A DNA stretch of 64,000 nucleotides from Marinobacter sp. MDS2 (GTDB lineage Bacteria; Pseudomonadota; Gammaproteobacteria; Pseudomonadales; Oleiphilaceae): the NCBI RefSeq assembly GCF_030718085.1, contig NZ_JAVAJF010000001.1, positions 1,984,001 through 2,048,000 on the forward strand, given 5' to 3'. Numbering within the stretch: position 1 is the stretch's first letter; each line of letters begins with the position of its first letter. Under the pieces are notes generated by a model. That model was not told where the DNA came from. It made no database searches and saw only the letters and a program-made list of their open reading frames with translations. Positions 54,011-63,484 of the stretch are shown here, in pieces. Both the position numbers and the translations under genes were made by a program.

Positions 54011-55138
54011 TTACAGATTTCGGAATCCCCAGATCAGGCTGAAATCCATGGAGGGCATTGCTTCTGCATCTTCGAGTCGGGTGATGGCGTATTCCGGTTC
54101 GTTTGTATTCCGCTCGAACGTTCCGGTGTAGCGGGTTCCTCTTGGGCTGATAATGGTACTGACTATGGCTCCCCGTTGGCCTTCGGGCCGCTTTTTTACC
54201 ACCCCGATCTCATCGTTCGCCAAGCGAACCACCACGCCTGGGGGGTAGTCACCGAGAATTTCGAGCAAGGCTTTCGGGATGGCGGGTCGAAGCTGATCGT
54301 TTCCGAGAGTGCGCAACAGTTTTCGGGCCCCAACAATGTCCATCCTATCTCGGTAGGCTCGCTTTGTGATCATGGCGACGTATCGTTCTGCCAACGCCAA
54401 GATCTCCGCTTCCGGCAATATGTCTGAACCACTCAGGCCGAAAGGGTATCCCGAGCCATCGGCTTTTTCGTGATGCTGCATGATGCATTGCAGCATGCGA
54501 GAGTTTGATATGCCCGCAGCCTGGAGTGCCTCTACAGCCCGTTCAGGATGTTTGCGAATAACGGCGCGTTGCTCGGCGGTTAGCACATGTTTCGAGGCAT
54601 TTAATTGGTCGATGACGGGAATAAGGGCGAGATTAGCGGTCAGCGCGGAGAGAACGAGCGATGTGGTGCGCTTGTGTTCCAGGTTAAATTGCCGGGCGAT
54701 GAAATGGCTAAGAATGCCGTAGAACAAGGTTTGTTCGTAAATAGTAGGGTTGATGGAGTATAAGTGAACCAGCGCGAGAGTAGCATCAGGCGCCTGTTTG
54801 CAAACCCGCTCTAGCATGCGGGCCGATCCCAGTAAGCGCTTCTTTGCGCTAGGTGCTTGTGAGGTTATGGCAGACAGAGTTGCCTCAAGCGTGGCCAGCA
54901 GGTCGCCGTATTCGGCAAAGGGGTTACTAGCGTGCTGATCCGCAAGTTGCCCAAATTTGCGGGGCCGTGAAACAACGGGTTTGATCTGGCCGCGCTCATA
55001 CACACGCTCGAGTTGGGCATCCGAGGGAATGATGTAGCCTTGGCGTAACAGTACAGCGCCACTCGTATCGAACACATCCCATGGCAGTGGTTTGCCAATC
55101 ACCAGTGCGCCCGGCGCAATGCGTATAAAATCAGCCAA
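54011..55138 (-). CDS. HD-GYP-like protein, degenerate metal site
   Basis: 375 residues. N-terminal ~60 residues resemble a small PilZ/DUF3391-like entry domain (VLLRQGYIIPSDAQLERVYE). The central helical domain corresponds to HD-GYP: HPERAVEALQAAGISNSRML and QHHEKADGSGYPFGLSG (the H-HE-DGSGYP part) are clear. The first metal motif, HDIGK in active enzymes, reads ANLALIPVIDQL, so the HD dyad is missing. It therefore probably binds c-di-GMP or acts as a scaffold rather than a phosphodiesterase. Divergent from a GGDEF gene 213 nt away. Confidence 0.75.
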   Translation of the reverse strand: MADFIRIAPGALVIGKPLPWDVFDTSGAVLLRQGYIIPSDAQLERVYERGQIKPVVSRPRKFGQLADQHASNPFAEYGDLLATLEATLSAITSQAPSAKKRLLGSARMLERVCKQAPDATLALVHLYSINPTIYEQTLFYGILSHFIARQFNLEHKRTTSLVLSALTANLALIPVIDQLNASKHVLTAEQRAVIRKHPERAVEALQAAGISNSRMLQCIMQHHEKADGSGYPFGLSGSDILPEAEILALAERYVAMITKRAYRDRMDIVGARKLLRTLGNDQLRPAIPKALLEILGDYPPGVVVRLANDEIGVVKKRPEGQRGAIVSTIISPRGTRYTGTFERNTNEPEYAITRLEDAEAMPSMDFSLIWGFRNL

Positions 55139-55351
55139 AACAACGCCCCTGATTATGCCGTCAAGCGATACATACCGGTATTATGATCGTATATACGTTG
55201 CTAATACAATGTAGTCAGGTTTGCCGGGTGCTTTCCCGCTAAATTGTGTCTTTCAATGCATATTTGTTAAGAATCGTAGCCGCTTGGCGACCGTCGCCCG
55301 AGCGTGCGCTAGGCTGAGGATTCTTCTCAATTTTTCTGGGCTCTCTGCGGC

Positions 55352-56332
55352 ATGCTCTATCGCCTGAAGAATGATTTTCGGTTGTCCATCGTGACTCTGC
55401 TGTCTGGCAGCGCGATTCTTGGCATTACGCCGTTTGCGATCATGCGGTTTATTGATGGCAACCTGCTGGCAGGTTTCATTGACCTCGGCATTCTGGCGGC
55501 TCTTGCCGGCAGTCTGGTGTATGCCTGGGTTACCCAGGACACCTACCGTTCTGGCATTTTCCTGGCTATCTCCTGCTGCACCGGTGCAGTGGTGGTGAGC
55601 ATGATGGTGGGCGAAGTCGGTGTTTTCTGGCTCTACCCCTGTTTGGTGACAACGTTCTTTCTGGCCCCCAGCCGAATTGCCGCTGCCCTGAACCTGGTAT
55701 CGGTGCTTGTGATGGTGTCGGTGGAGAACGCGTTTACTTCTTCGGTGCAGATGTGGACCTTCATCGCCAGCACCTCCATCGTGAGCGCCTGTTCTTATGT
55801 GTTTGCCATGCGCAATAAAGAACAGAGGGACCGTCTTGAGCAATTGGCGACAATTGACCCGTTAACCGGCGTGAAAAACCGCCGTTCAATGGACCAGGAA
55901 TTGGATTTGGCAGCGGCGAATGCAGAACGTACCGGGCTGCCCTATGCACTGGTGATCCTGGACATTGACCACTTCAAGGCAATCAACGATGAGTACGGCC
56001 ACGGTGTCGGTGATAATGTTCTGTGCGATTTGGTCGGTCTGATTGCAGAAAACACCCGCCGAACCGACCAGCTGTTCCGGTATGGTGGGGAGGAGTTTGT
56101 GGTGCTGTTCCCGGGGGTGGATGGAACAAACCTGAAGACCGTGGTTGCCAACCTGCAGCAAGGCTTGCGAAAGTCGCTTAAAGGGCCGGGCGGTCCGGTG
56201 ACTTCGTCTTTTGGTGTGGCCATGCTGCGTCACGGCGAGAGCGTGGCAAGCTGGTTAGCGAGAGCCGATCACGCGCTCTATCGGGCCAAGGAGTCCGGCC
56301 GCGACAGAGTCGTGTACGGCGATGACTTCTGA
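55352..56332 (+). CDS. Diguanylate cyclase (GGDEF) with membrane N-terminus
   Basis: 326 residues. Five or six membrane segments over ~15-155, a helical linker, and a GGDEF domain (TIDPLTGVKNRRSMDQELDL to the end). The active site RYGGEEFVVLF is intact and preceded by an RxxD inhibitory site (RRTD) at the right spacing. Makes c-di-GMP. The neighbour on the opposite strand is the degenerate HD-GYP protein, so the two may share signalling. Confidence 0.87.
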   Translation: MLYRLKNDFRLSIVTLLSGSAILGITPFAIMRFIDGNLLAGFIDLGILAALAGSLVYAWVTQDTYRSGIFLAISCCTGAVVVSMMVGEVGVFWLYPCLVTTFFLAPSRIAAALNLVSVLVMVSVENAFTSSVQMWTFIASTSIVSACSYVFAMRNKEQRDRLEQLATIDPLTGVKNRRSMDQELDLAAANAERTGLPYALVILDIDHFKAINDEYGHGVGDNVLCDLVGLIAENTRRTDQLFRYGGEEFVVLFPGVDGTNLKTVVANLQQGLRKSLKGPGGPVTSSFGVAMLRHGESVASWLARADHALYRAKESGRDRVVYGDDF

Positions 56333-56364
56333 AGAAGCTGCAGCGCGTGACGTTGGCTTGTCGA

Positions 56365-57762
56365 TTAGTCAGCGGGTTCCATTTTGGGTTGATAGCGGAA
56401 CAAGCGCCAACCCAGGAATACGCTGGCGGATGTTAGACCAGCGGTAAGCCCCACCCAGAAGCCAGCTGCGCCAAGCGCAGGTGCGATCCAGTCGGTAAAT
56501 GTCAGCACGTAGCCCAGTGGCAACCCCACCCCCCAAAACGAAAACAGCATGATGAGCATGGGCACCCGGGTGTCTTTGTAACCTCTCAGGGCGCTGATAC
56601 AGGTCACCTGGATAACATCGGCGATCTGGAACATGGCGGCAAACGAGAGTAGCCGGATGGTAACCGCCTGTACCTCTGAGTCGTTGGTGTACAGCGCTGC
56701 AATGGCATCGGAGAAAACGAAAAGCAATGTCGCAAACACCAGAGCAACGGCGGAGGCCAGTAACAGAGAGCTGCGTGAGATCAGCCGGGCGCTGTCAGGT
56801 GCTCTGGCGCCAATCAGGAAACTCACCCTCAAAGTGAGGGCCATACCGATGCTCAGGGGCAGCATGAACAGCAAAGACACCACGTTCAGGGCGATTTGGT
56901 GGCCCGCAACGATTACCGGCCCCAACGCGGCCAAAAACAACGCGATCACGGAAAACATGCTGGCTTCGACGAAGATGGTAAAGCCGATTGGCACGCCAAG
57001 TTTTAGTATGTAGCAGATGCCCGCCATATTGGGCTTAACCCGCTCTGCGAGCAGGTGAAACTGCTTGAAGGTTTGGCTGCGATTCAGGTAGATCAGAAGT
57101 GCGATGGCCGCGATGCCGTTTGATAAGGATGTAGCCCAGCCACAACCCACCCCGCCCATCGCGGGTAGTCCAAGCTTGCCGTAGATGAAAATGTAATTAA
57201 GTGGAAGGTTGATCAGGGTGCTGAGCACCGAGAACATCATGATCACCCGGGTGTGGCCCAAACCGTCTGTGAGCCCGCGCAGCGCATTCATCAGCAGCAT
57301 GGCTGGAATACCCCAGGCAAACGCATTCAAATAGCCTTGAGTGATGGCTGCGGTATTGGTGTCCATCTTGAGCAGGGCAAGTACCGGGTGCACGTTGGTG
57401 AGCAACAGCGCCATGATCACGGTGCCGCCCAGCGCAATGTAAATGCCCTGCCAGGTTGCCGGCATGATTTTACGGGTGGTGCGGGCGCCGTTGTAGCCGG
57501 AAATGATCGGCTGAAGGGCTCCAAGCAGGCCCATGAAAAACAGGAACAACGGCATCCAGAGGCTGCTCCCTATGCCAACGGCCGCCAAGTCTTCGGCACT
57601 GGCATGGCCTGCCATAACGGTGTCGATAACGCCGTTTGCCATTTGCGCCACTTGCGCGATCAGTATGGGCCCACCGAGCAGCGCCAGGGTTTTCCATTCG
57701 GCAAGCGTGCGGCTCACCAACGGCTGTCGGATTTCGGGTAACGGCTGGTGTGTCTCGTCCAT
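56365..57762 (-). CDS. MATE-family efflux transporter
   Basis: 465 residues, twelve membrane segments in two halves, NorM-like: LGGPILIAQVAQMANGVIDT, VMAGHASAEDLAAVGIGSSL, and the second-half MFSVIALFLAALGPVIVAGH. Na+- or H+-driven multidrug export; substrate unknown. ATG 57762 is the first in-frame start. Divergent from the EamA transporter gene. Confidence 0.9.
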   Translation of the reverse strand: MDETHQPLPEIRQPLVSRTLAEWKTLALLGGPILIAQVAQMANGVIDTVMAGHASAEDLAAVGIGSSLWMPLFLFFMGLLGALQPIISGYNGARTTRKIMPATWQGIYIALGGTVIMALLLTNVHPVLALLKMDTNTAAITQGYLNAFAWGIPAMLLMNALRGLTDGLGHTRVIMMFSVLSTLINLPLNYIFIYGKLGLPAMGGVGCGWATSLSNGIAAIALLIYLNRSQTFKQFHLLAERVKPNMAGICYILKLGVPIGFTIFVEASMFSVIALFLAALGPVIVAGHQIALNVVSLLFMLPLSIGMALTLRVSFLIGARAPDSARLISRSSLLLASAVALVFATLLFVFSDAIAALYTNDSEVQAVTIRLLSFAAMFQIADVIQVTCISALRGYKDTRVPMLIMLFSFWGVGLPLGYVLTFTDWIAPALGAAGFWVGLTAGLTSASVFLGWRLFRYQPKMEPAD

Positions 57763-57932
57763 GGTGCTTCGGGCTTGGCTTCAGGTGTGTGAGAACATGA
57801 GGTTTCAGTAGAAACAAACATCTTACTGCATTCCGCGAGGCGGCACTTATAGGGATTTGCACCGCTGGGGACGCTGCAGGACAGGGTTAAAACGAGTAAA
57901 GTACTGACCCGGAGCTGCTAAGGTATATCGAT

Positions 57933-58805
57933 ATGGTATTTTTGATTCTGGTGACGGTCCTGTGGGCTTTTTCCTTTAGTTTGATCGGCGAGTTTCTTGC
58001 CGGGCAAGTGGATAGCGATTTCGCGGTATTGAGCCGGGTATTGCTCGCCTCTTTGGTGTTTCTGCCGTTTACTCGTTGGCGGGGCGTGCCTGCTGGTATG
58101 AAATTGAGCATCATGGCTACTGGCATGCTGCAGTTCGGTATTACCTACGTGTGTCTTTACCGTTCTTTCGCCTACCTGTCGGTGCCTGAAGTCCTGCTGT
58201 TTACCATTTTCACGCCGTTGTACGTCACGCTGCTGGACGATGCGTTGTTCCGTCGATTCTCCCCCGTGGCGTTGTTGGCTGCCGTGGTTGCAACGTTGGG
58301 CGCCGGTATCATCCGTTACGATGGGTTGAGTGAAGACTTCCTTACCGGCTTCTTGTTGTTACAGATCGCCAACATGGCATTTGCGGCCGGCCAGGTTGGC
58401 TATAAACATGTGATGCGAAAATACCCGTTGAGTCTTCCCGGCTATCGCACCTTCGGTTACTTCTTCTTCGGCGCACTGGTGATTGCTTTGCCGTCGTTCC
58501 TGATTTTTGGCAACCCCGACAAATTGCCGGCGACGACCCTGCAATGGGGTATTCTCGCCTGGTTAGGACTGGCGGCATCCGGCCTTGGTTTGTATCTCTG
58601 GAATCGCGGCGCCTGTGACGTTGACGCGGGTACGCTGGCGGTGATGAATAACGCGCTGGTACCCGCCGGCCTACTGGTCAATTTGTTGATCTGGAACCGG
58701 GATGCAGACCTGGCCCGGTTAGCACTCGGTGGCGCCGTGATTGCGTTCTCGCTCTGGGTGAATGCACGGTTTCATCCGCGCGCACGAATGCAGTTGGCAA
58801 GCTAA
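57933..58805 (+). CDS. EamA/DMT-family transporter
   Basis: 290 residues, ten membrane segments in two EamA repeats (LILVTVLWAFSFSLIGEFLA; LQIANMAFAAGQVGYKHVMR). Belongs to carboxylate/amino-acid/metabolite exporters. Substrate not predictable. Monocistronic. Confidence 0.85.
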   Translation: MVFLILVTVLWAFSFSLIGEFLAGQVDSDFAVLSRVLLASLVFLPFTRWRGVPAGMKLSIMATGMLQFGITYVCLYRSFAYLSVPEVLLFTIFTPLYVTLLDDALFRRFSPVALLAAVVATLGAGIIRYDGLSEDFLTGFLLLQIANMAFAAGQVGYKHVMRKYPLSLPGYRTFGYFFFGALVIALPSFLIFGNPDKLPATTLQWGILAWLGLAASGLGLYLWNRGACDVDAGTLAVMNNALVPAGLLVNLLIWNRDADLARLALGGAVIAFSLWVNARFHPRARMQLAS

Positions 58806-58892
58806 GTTACGAAGAAGGAAGGCGTGCCATGCCGCAATTCAGCGCATGCTATGCTTTTAAACTATTCAATTCATCTCGGGGTGCCCCGTACT

Positions 58893-60467
58893 ATGCGTAA
58901 GAATCTCCCGGTCACCGATAAAGAAATTGAGGTGGCCGCTGGCATGCGGCTGATCAGCGCGACCAATCTCAAGGGTGTCATCACCTACTGCAACGATGAT
59001 TTTGAAACCATCAGCGGGTTCGCCCGCGATGAGCTGATTGGCCAGCCGCACAATGTAATTCGCCACCCGGATATGCCGGAAGCGACGTTTGCCAACATGT
59101 GGAGTTACCTGAAAGCGGGTAAAGCCTGGATGGGCGTGGTAAAGAATCGCACCAAGTGCGGTGGTTACTATTGGGTCAGTGCCTACGTTACCCCGATCTG
59201 GGAAGCGGGAGAAAAAGTCGGCTATGAATCGGTCCGAGTTGCGACCACTCGTGATCAGGTCGAGCGGACGAAAAAGCTGTATGCGCGGCTGTCAGTGGGC
59301 CAGGTACCATCGGCACGTATCAGCCGGATACTGTCTACTCTGCGCTCAGGTGCGCCGTTTATTGTATCGCTGGTGCTTACCTTGCTGGCGTTGCAACTGA
59401 CCTCGCCGGTTTGGGCCGTCGTTGTGGCTACTCTGGGGCACGGCTTTGCTGCCTGGTTGATGTACGGATCGTTGACCAAACGCCTGAAAAATATTCTTGG
59501 GCTTCGGGACGATGCTTTTCAGGACCCCTTAATTGCTCAAACCTATTCGGATGAAAAAGGGTTGTTCTCAAAGCTGGCGCTGGTCATGGTGAGCGAAGAA
59601 GCGCGTTTGCGGACGGCGCTGGCCAGAATTGATGATCAGGCTGAGTATCTGAATGATCAGGCTCAGGCTACCCACTCCTTTATTACCGACGGTGCCGAAG
59701 CCATTGCCCGCCAACGCGCTGAAACCGATCAGACCGCATCCGCGATCAATGAAATGACGGCGTCCATTCAGGAAGTGGCGGCAGCCGTCACGGAGAATGC
59801 GCGGGAAGCCGAACAGGCACACCGTTTGGCCCACGACGGCAGTGCGCGCAGCACCGAAGCTTTGGCCGCCATCGAGCAGTTGGTGGACCGGGTCGGCAGC
59901 ATTGGGGCGTCTGTGAGTCGCCTGGGCGAGTCCACCCATACCATCGGGGAAGCCGCGAATCTGATTTCCGACATTGCCGATCAAACCAATCTGTTGGCGC
60001 TGAATGCGGCCATTGAAGCGGCGCGAGCCGGAGAGCAAGGGCGTGGCTTTGCCGTGGTTGCGGATGAAGTGCGCTCTTTGGCCCAGCGCACGCGGGAGTC
60101 TACGGTGAAGATTCAGGAGGTCATCGAAAGCTTTCGGGCTCAGGTTGAAGAAACCAATGAAGCGGTTCGGGCCGGTGAGGCCATCGCAGGTGACGGCCTG
60201 AGTAAGGTTCAAGGGGCGGTTGGCGCGCTGAACGCAATCGTCAGTTCGGTTGACGCAATTTCAGACAGCTTCATCACCATGTCGGCGGCGTTCGAAGAGC
60301 AGAGTCAGGTTTCGGAAGAGATCAATCAGCAGATTGTCAACATTGCCGCGCTGGCGGATCAGAGTGACGAGCAAGCTGAAGCGGCCCGCAGCAGCAGTGA
60401 CAAGCTCAGCACCATGGCCCATGGATTGAAAGACCTGGTTTCGCGTTTTATCCATAAAAACCGTTAA
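58893..60467 (+). CDS. PAS-domain methyl-accepting chemoreceptor (Aer-like)
   Basis: 524 residues. An N-terminal PAS domain ([20 protein letters not shown] ... [20 protein letters not shown], ~25-130) is followed by two membrane helices (~165-205) and a signalling domain with the MCP core [20 protein letters not shown] and [20 protein letters not shown]. The Aer arrangement (cytoplasmic PAS, membrane anchor, signalling hairpin) suggests energy or redox taxis. ATG 58893 begins the family-typical [12 protein letters not shown]; an upstream start at 58824 is less likely. Confidence 0.9.
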   Translation: MRKNLPVTDKEIEVAAGMRLISATNLKGVITYCNDDFETISGFARDELIGQPHNVIRHPDMPEATFANMWSYLKAGKAWMGVVKNRTKCGGYYWVSAYVTPIWEAGEKVGYESVRVATTRDQVERTKKLYARLSVGQVPSARISRILSTLRSGAPFIVSLVLTLLALQLTSPVWAVVVATLGHGFAAWLMYGSLTKRLKNILGLRDDAFQDPLIAQTYSDEKGLFSKLALVMVSEEARLRTALARIDDQAEYLNDQAQATHSFITDGAEAIARQRAETDQTASAINEMTASIQEVAAAVTENAREAEQAHRLAHDGSARSTEALAAIEQLVDRVGSIGASVSRLGESTHTIGEAANLISDIADQTNLLALNAAIEAARAGEQGRGFAVVADEVRSLAQRTRESTVKIQEVIESFRAQVEETNEAVRAGEAIAGDGLSKVQGAVGALNAIVSSVDAISDSFITMSAAFEEQSQVSEEINQQIVNIAALADQSDEQAEAARSSSDKLSTMAHGLKDLVSRFIHKNR

Positions 60468-60638
60468 ACATCTGGAGGTTGGAAGCAATATGCCCGAGCC
60501 TTCGGGGGTGCGCTGAAAAGACCGGCACTGGCATCATGTCGTCAGTGCTGGCAGAATCCTGCACCAACTGCGTCTGAGCGATACGCCGGCGCGCATAAAT
60601 TGTAGTTTCCTCAGCCAAAAGCACAGGAAGAAAAACAC

Positions 60639-62021
60639 ATGACACAGTCTAACTCCGCAGCTGGTTCGCGCGGACTTTGGTCGTCAAGACTCGCGTTTAT
60701 TCTGGCGGCGACCGGGTCAGCCGTCGGCCTGGGTAACGTTTGGAAGTTCCCGTATGTAACCGGTGAGAACGGTGGCGGTGCCTTTGTACTGGTATACCTG
60801 CTTTGTATTTTCATCATCGGTATCCCGATCATGATGGCGGAAGTGTTTATCGGTCGAAACGGCCGTCATAACCCGATCGCCAGCTTCCGTTTGGTCGCCG
60901 AGCGTAACCTGGCCTCTCCAGCCTGGCGCGTATCGGCGATTGTCGGCATGTTGGCCGCTTTTATCATCCTGTCGTTCTATTCGGTGATCGGCGGTTGGGC
61001 CGCATCTTATATTGGCCACTCGGCCATGGGCGATTTCACCGGCGGTACCGCGGATACCGTGGGTAAACTGTTCGGCGACCTGCTGGCCAGCCCGATTCAG
61101 CTGCTGGCCTGGCATACCCTGTTTATGGCTCTGGTGGTACTGGTGGTATCCCGTGGCTTGAAAGGTGGTCTGGAGCGTGCGGTCACCATTCTGATGCCGG
61201 CCTTGTTTGTCCTGCTGTTGGTGGTGGTTGGTTATGCGACCACAACCGGGCATTTCGGTGAGGCGGCCAGCTTCCTGTTTACACCGAATTTTGAGGCGCT
61301 GACGGTCAAAGGCGTACTGGTGGCACTGGGTCATGCCTTCTTCACGTTGAGTTTGGGTATGGCCATCATGATGGCTTATGGCTCGTATCTGAGCCGGGAC
61401 GTGCCCATTGGTCGCACCGCCGTGAGTGTTGCGCTGATGGATACGGTTGTTGCCCTGCTGGCCGGCTTGGCCATCTTCCCGGTGGTATTTGCCAACGGCC
61501 TGGAAGCGGGTGCGGGCCCTGGCCTGATTTTCCAGACGTTGCCTTTGGCGTTCGGTAACATGCCGATGGGTAGCCTGTTTGGCACTCTGTTCTTTGTATT
61601 GCTGTTGTTTGCGGCCTGGACCTCCGGTATTTCCCTGCTGGAGCCCGTGGTCGAGTGGGTTGAGGAAAAGACCGAGATGGGCCGCACCGGTAGCGCGATT
61701 CTGGCCGGCGGCGCGTGTTGGGCGCTGGGCATTGTGTCGATTTTGTCCTTGAACGTTTGGTCAGATGTTACGCCGCTGGGCATGTTTGCCGCGTTCGAAG
61801 GCAAAACCATGTTTGACCTGCTGGACTACTTCACAGCGAACATCATGCTGCCGTTGTCTGGTTTGCTGACTGCCCTGTTTGTGGGCTGGTTTGTCGCCAA
61901 GGAAACCTTGCAGTCTGATTTGGTCATGGAAGGCGGTGCCTTTACGCTTTGGCACGTGCTGATTCGCTACGTCACCCCGGTGGCTGTTGTGATTGTGTTT
62001 GTATACAACCTGATTGGTTGA
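60639..62021 (+). CDS. Sodium-dependent NSS-family transporter
   Basis: 460 residues with eleven to twelve membrane segments. The NSS signature ATGSAVGLGNVWKFPYVTGE (~22-41) and IMMAEVFIGRNGRHNP are clear, as in LeuT/MhsT. Imports an amino acid or neurotransmitter-like solute with Na+. Followed by a good terminator. Confidence 0.92.
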   Translation: MTQSNSAAGSRGLWSSRLAFILAATGSAVGLGNVWKFPYVTGENGGGAFVLVYLLCIFIIGIPIMMAEVFIGRNGRHNPIASFRLVAERNLASPAWRVSAIVGMLAAFIILSFYSVIGGWAASYIGHSAMGDFTGGTADTVGKLFGDLLASPIQLLAWHTLFMALVVLVVSRGLKGGLERAVTILMPALFVLLLVVVGYATTTGHFGEAASFLFTPNFEALTVKGVLVALGHAFFTLSLGMAIMMAYGSYLSRDVPIGRTAVSVALMDTVVALLAGLAIFPVVFANGLEAGAGPGLIFQTLPLAFGNMPMGSLFGTLFFVLLLFAAWTSGISLLEPVVEWVEEKTEMGRTGSAILAGGACWALGIVSILSLNVWSDVTPLGMFAAFEGKTMFDLLDYFTANIMLPLSGLLTALFVGWFVAKETLQSDLVMEGGAFTLWHVLIRYVTPVAVVIVFVYNLIG

Positions 62022-62043
62022 TAAGCACAAGTCAGATAAAAGA

Positions 62044-62077
62044 AACCCCGGCGCTGTTCTCAGCGTCGGGTTTTTTT
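62044..62077 (+). terminator. Rho-independent terminator after NSS gene
   Basis: CCCGGCGCTG (62047-62056) pairs with CAGCGTCGGG (62061-62070) with one G-U, 4-nt loop, then seven Us. Confidence 0.88.
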
Positions 62078-62119
62078 GTGTCTGCTCAGAAGAGGTTGTC
62101 GCTTCGAGCGTGCTGCGGA

Positions 62120-62698
62120 CTAGACTTTCCCTCCGAGTAAAATCCGCACAGCCGTGCAGGCATCCTCGAGCTCATCTTCTCGGGGCTCCCGGCCACCGAT
62201 GAGATCACTGTACAGGCAGGATTCCGCAATACGAACCATGAAGTAAGACAAGCTTTGAATATTCATGGGCGGGCTCAGGTGCCCGGCACGGATTTCATCT
62301 TTTAGTAAGCGGGTATTCACTTCGACGGTTCGGGCATGCAGCGTCGAGTGCGAAGAGGTGAGCATCTTCAGCGCGTATTCCGGGTCTTGATGCAGAAACT
62401 TTCGCAGCGGTGAAAAGTGCAAAATAGTGATGTTGATATGGCGGAACACACCAACCACGTAGTCCACACCGTGCCCCGGGGTTATTTCGCGGGCTTCTTT
62501 GTACAAGGGTTCGTAAAGCGACCATAAAATTTCACCGATCAGCAAATCGCGATTACCCACCCAGCGGAACAGGGTCGCCCGACCGATGCCCAAGTCGTCG
62601 GCAAGGGCGGCAAGGCTGATCTTTTCCCCTTTCAACCACATTCGGCGAGCCCGTTTGAAGGCATCGATGGGGGTTGTCTTGATGATTGATTCGGTCAC
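62120..62698 (-). CDS. TetR-family regulator
   Basis: 192 residues. N-terminal HTH (KISLAALADDLGIGRATLFR, ~26-45) continuing WVGNRDLLIGEILW, then an all-helical ligand domain. Typical TetR-type repressor. It is convergent with the NSS gene, and its own upstream neighbour is the exonuclease on the same strand. Ligand and targets unknown. Confidence 0.85.
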   Translation of the reverse strand: MTESIIKTTPIDAFKRARRMWLKGEKISLAALADDLGIGRATLFRWVGNRDLLIGEILWSLYEPLYKEAREITPGHGVDYVVGVFRHINITILHFSPLRKFLHQDPEYALKMLTSSHSTLHARTVEVNTRLLKDEIRAGHLSPPMNIQSLSYFMVRIAESCLYSDLIGGREPREDELEDACTAVRILLGGKV

Positions 62699-62761
62699 TT
62701 TTAGCTCTTTGGTAAGTTTGACCTCATTCTAGCGGTTGCGGAGGGCTTGGGCTACGGTGGC

Positions 62762-63484
62762 CTATACCCATAGGTCGCCAATGGGTGTGTCCGGGCTGAA
62801 ATGATGCGCAATTTGCGCTTGCAACAATTCGGCTGTTGCAATGGCATCGATCAGGGCATTGTGACCGGCGTAGTGGGGTAAGCCATACCGGGTTCGACTG
62901 TCAGGCAGCCGTATCGATGTCGGTTTCTTGCCCATGAGTTGCTGCCAGCGCGAGGGGCGTCGCCTCGGGTGTAAGTAGGCTTCGATGGCCATCGTATCGA
63001 TGACTGGAAAGCGAAGCTGTTCGTTCAAGCGCCACTGCAGAGCCATGTTGAGAAAAGGGCGTTCGATGTTGCGGTAATGCACCACAGGAATGCGCCCGTT
63101 CAGATGCGCGAACAGGGGGCCAAGCACCTCTTCCAAATCGGGAGCGTCCTTGATTTCAGCATGGGTGATGCCGTGAATGGTGACTGATTCCTGATGCAGT
63201 GGCAGTTTGGGGCGCACGATCTGATGCCAGGCCTTACCGAGCTGAATGCCGGACAAGGTGAATGGCACCAAACCGATACTCACGATTGAGTGCTGAGTAA
63301 CGTCTAATCCGGTGGTCTCGAAATCCAGCGCCAACAGCGGAACATCTTTAATTGGTGTTTCCGGACTGGGGCAACCGGCTTGGTAAAACGCACGGATCCG
63401 CGGATCGACGGCCTTGGCCGCTTGTGTACGATAGTTTTCCGGCCAGTTCTGTTTGCTGTTCCGGCTTTTGATGTTGCTAGGCAT
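62762..63484 (-). CDS. DEDDh 3'-5' exonuclease (DnaQ-like)
   Basis: 240 residues. ExoI LLALDFETTGLDVTQHSIVS with DxE, ExoII region VVHYRNIERPFLNMALQWRL and ExoIII YAGHNALIDAIATAELL with the HxAxxD-type spacing: a DEDDh exonuclease like the DnaQ proofreading subunit. It overlaps the upstream DUF294-type gene by 8 nt, the usual pairing in marine gammaproteobacteria, where the two act as a unit of unknown role. Confidence 0.82.
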   Translation of the reverse strand: MPSNIKSRNSKQNWPENYRTQAAKAVDPRIRAFYQAGCPSPETPIKDVPLLALDFETTGLDVTQHSIVSIGLVPFTLSGIQLGKAWHQIVRPKLPLHQESVTIHGITHAEIKDAPDLEEVLGPLFAHLNGRIPVVHYRNIERPFLNMALQWRLNEQLRFPVIDTMAIEAYLHPRRRPSRWQQLMGKKPTSIRLPDSRTRYGLPHYAGHNALIDAIATAELLQAQIAHHFSPDTPIGDLWV

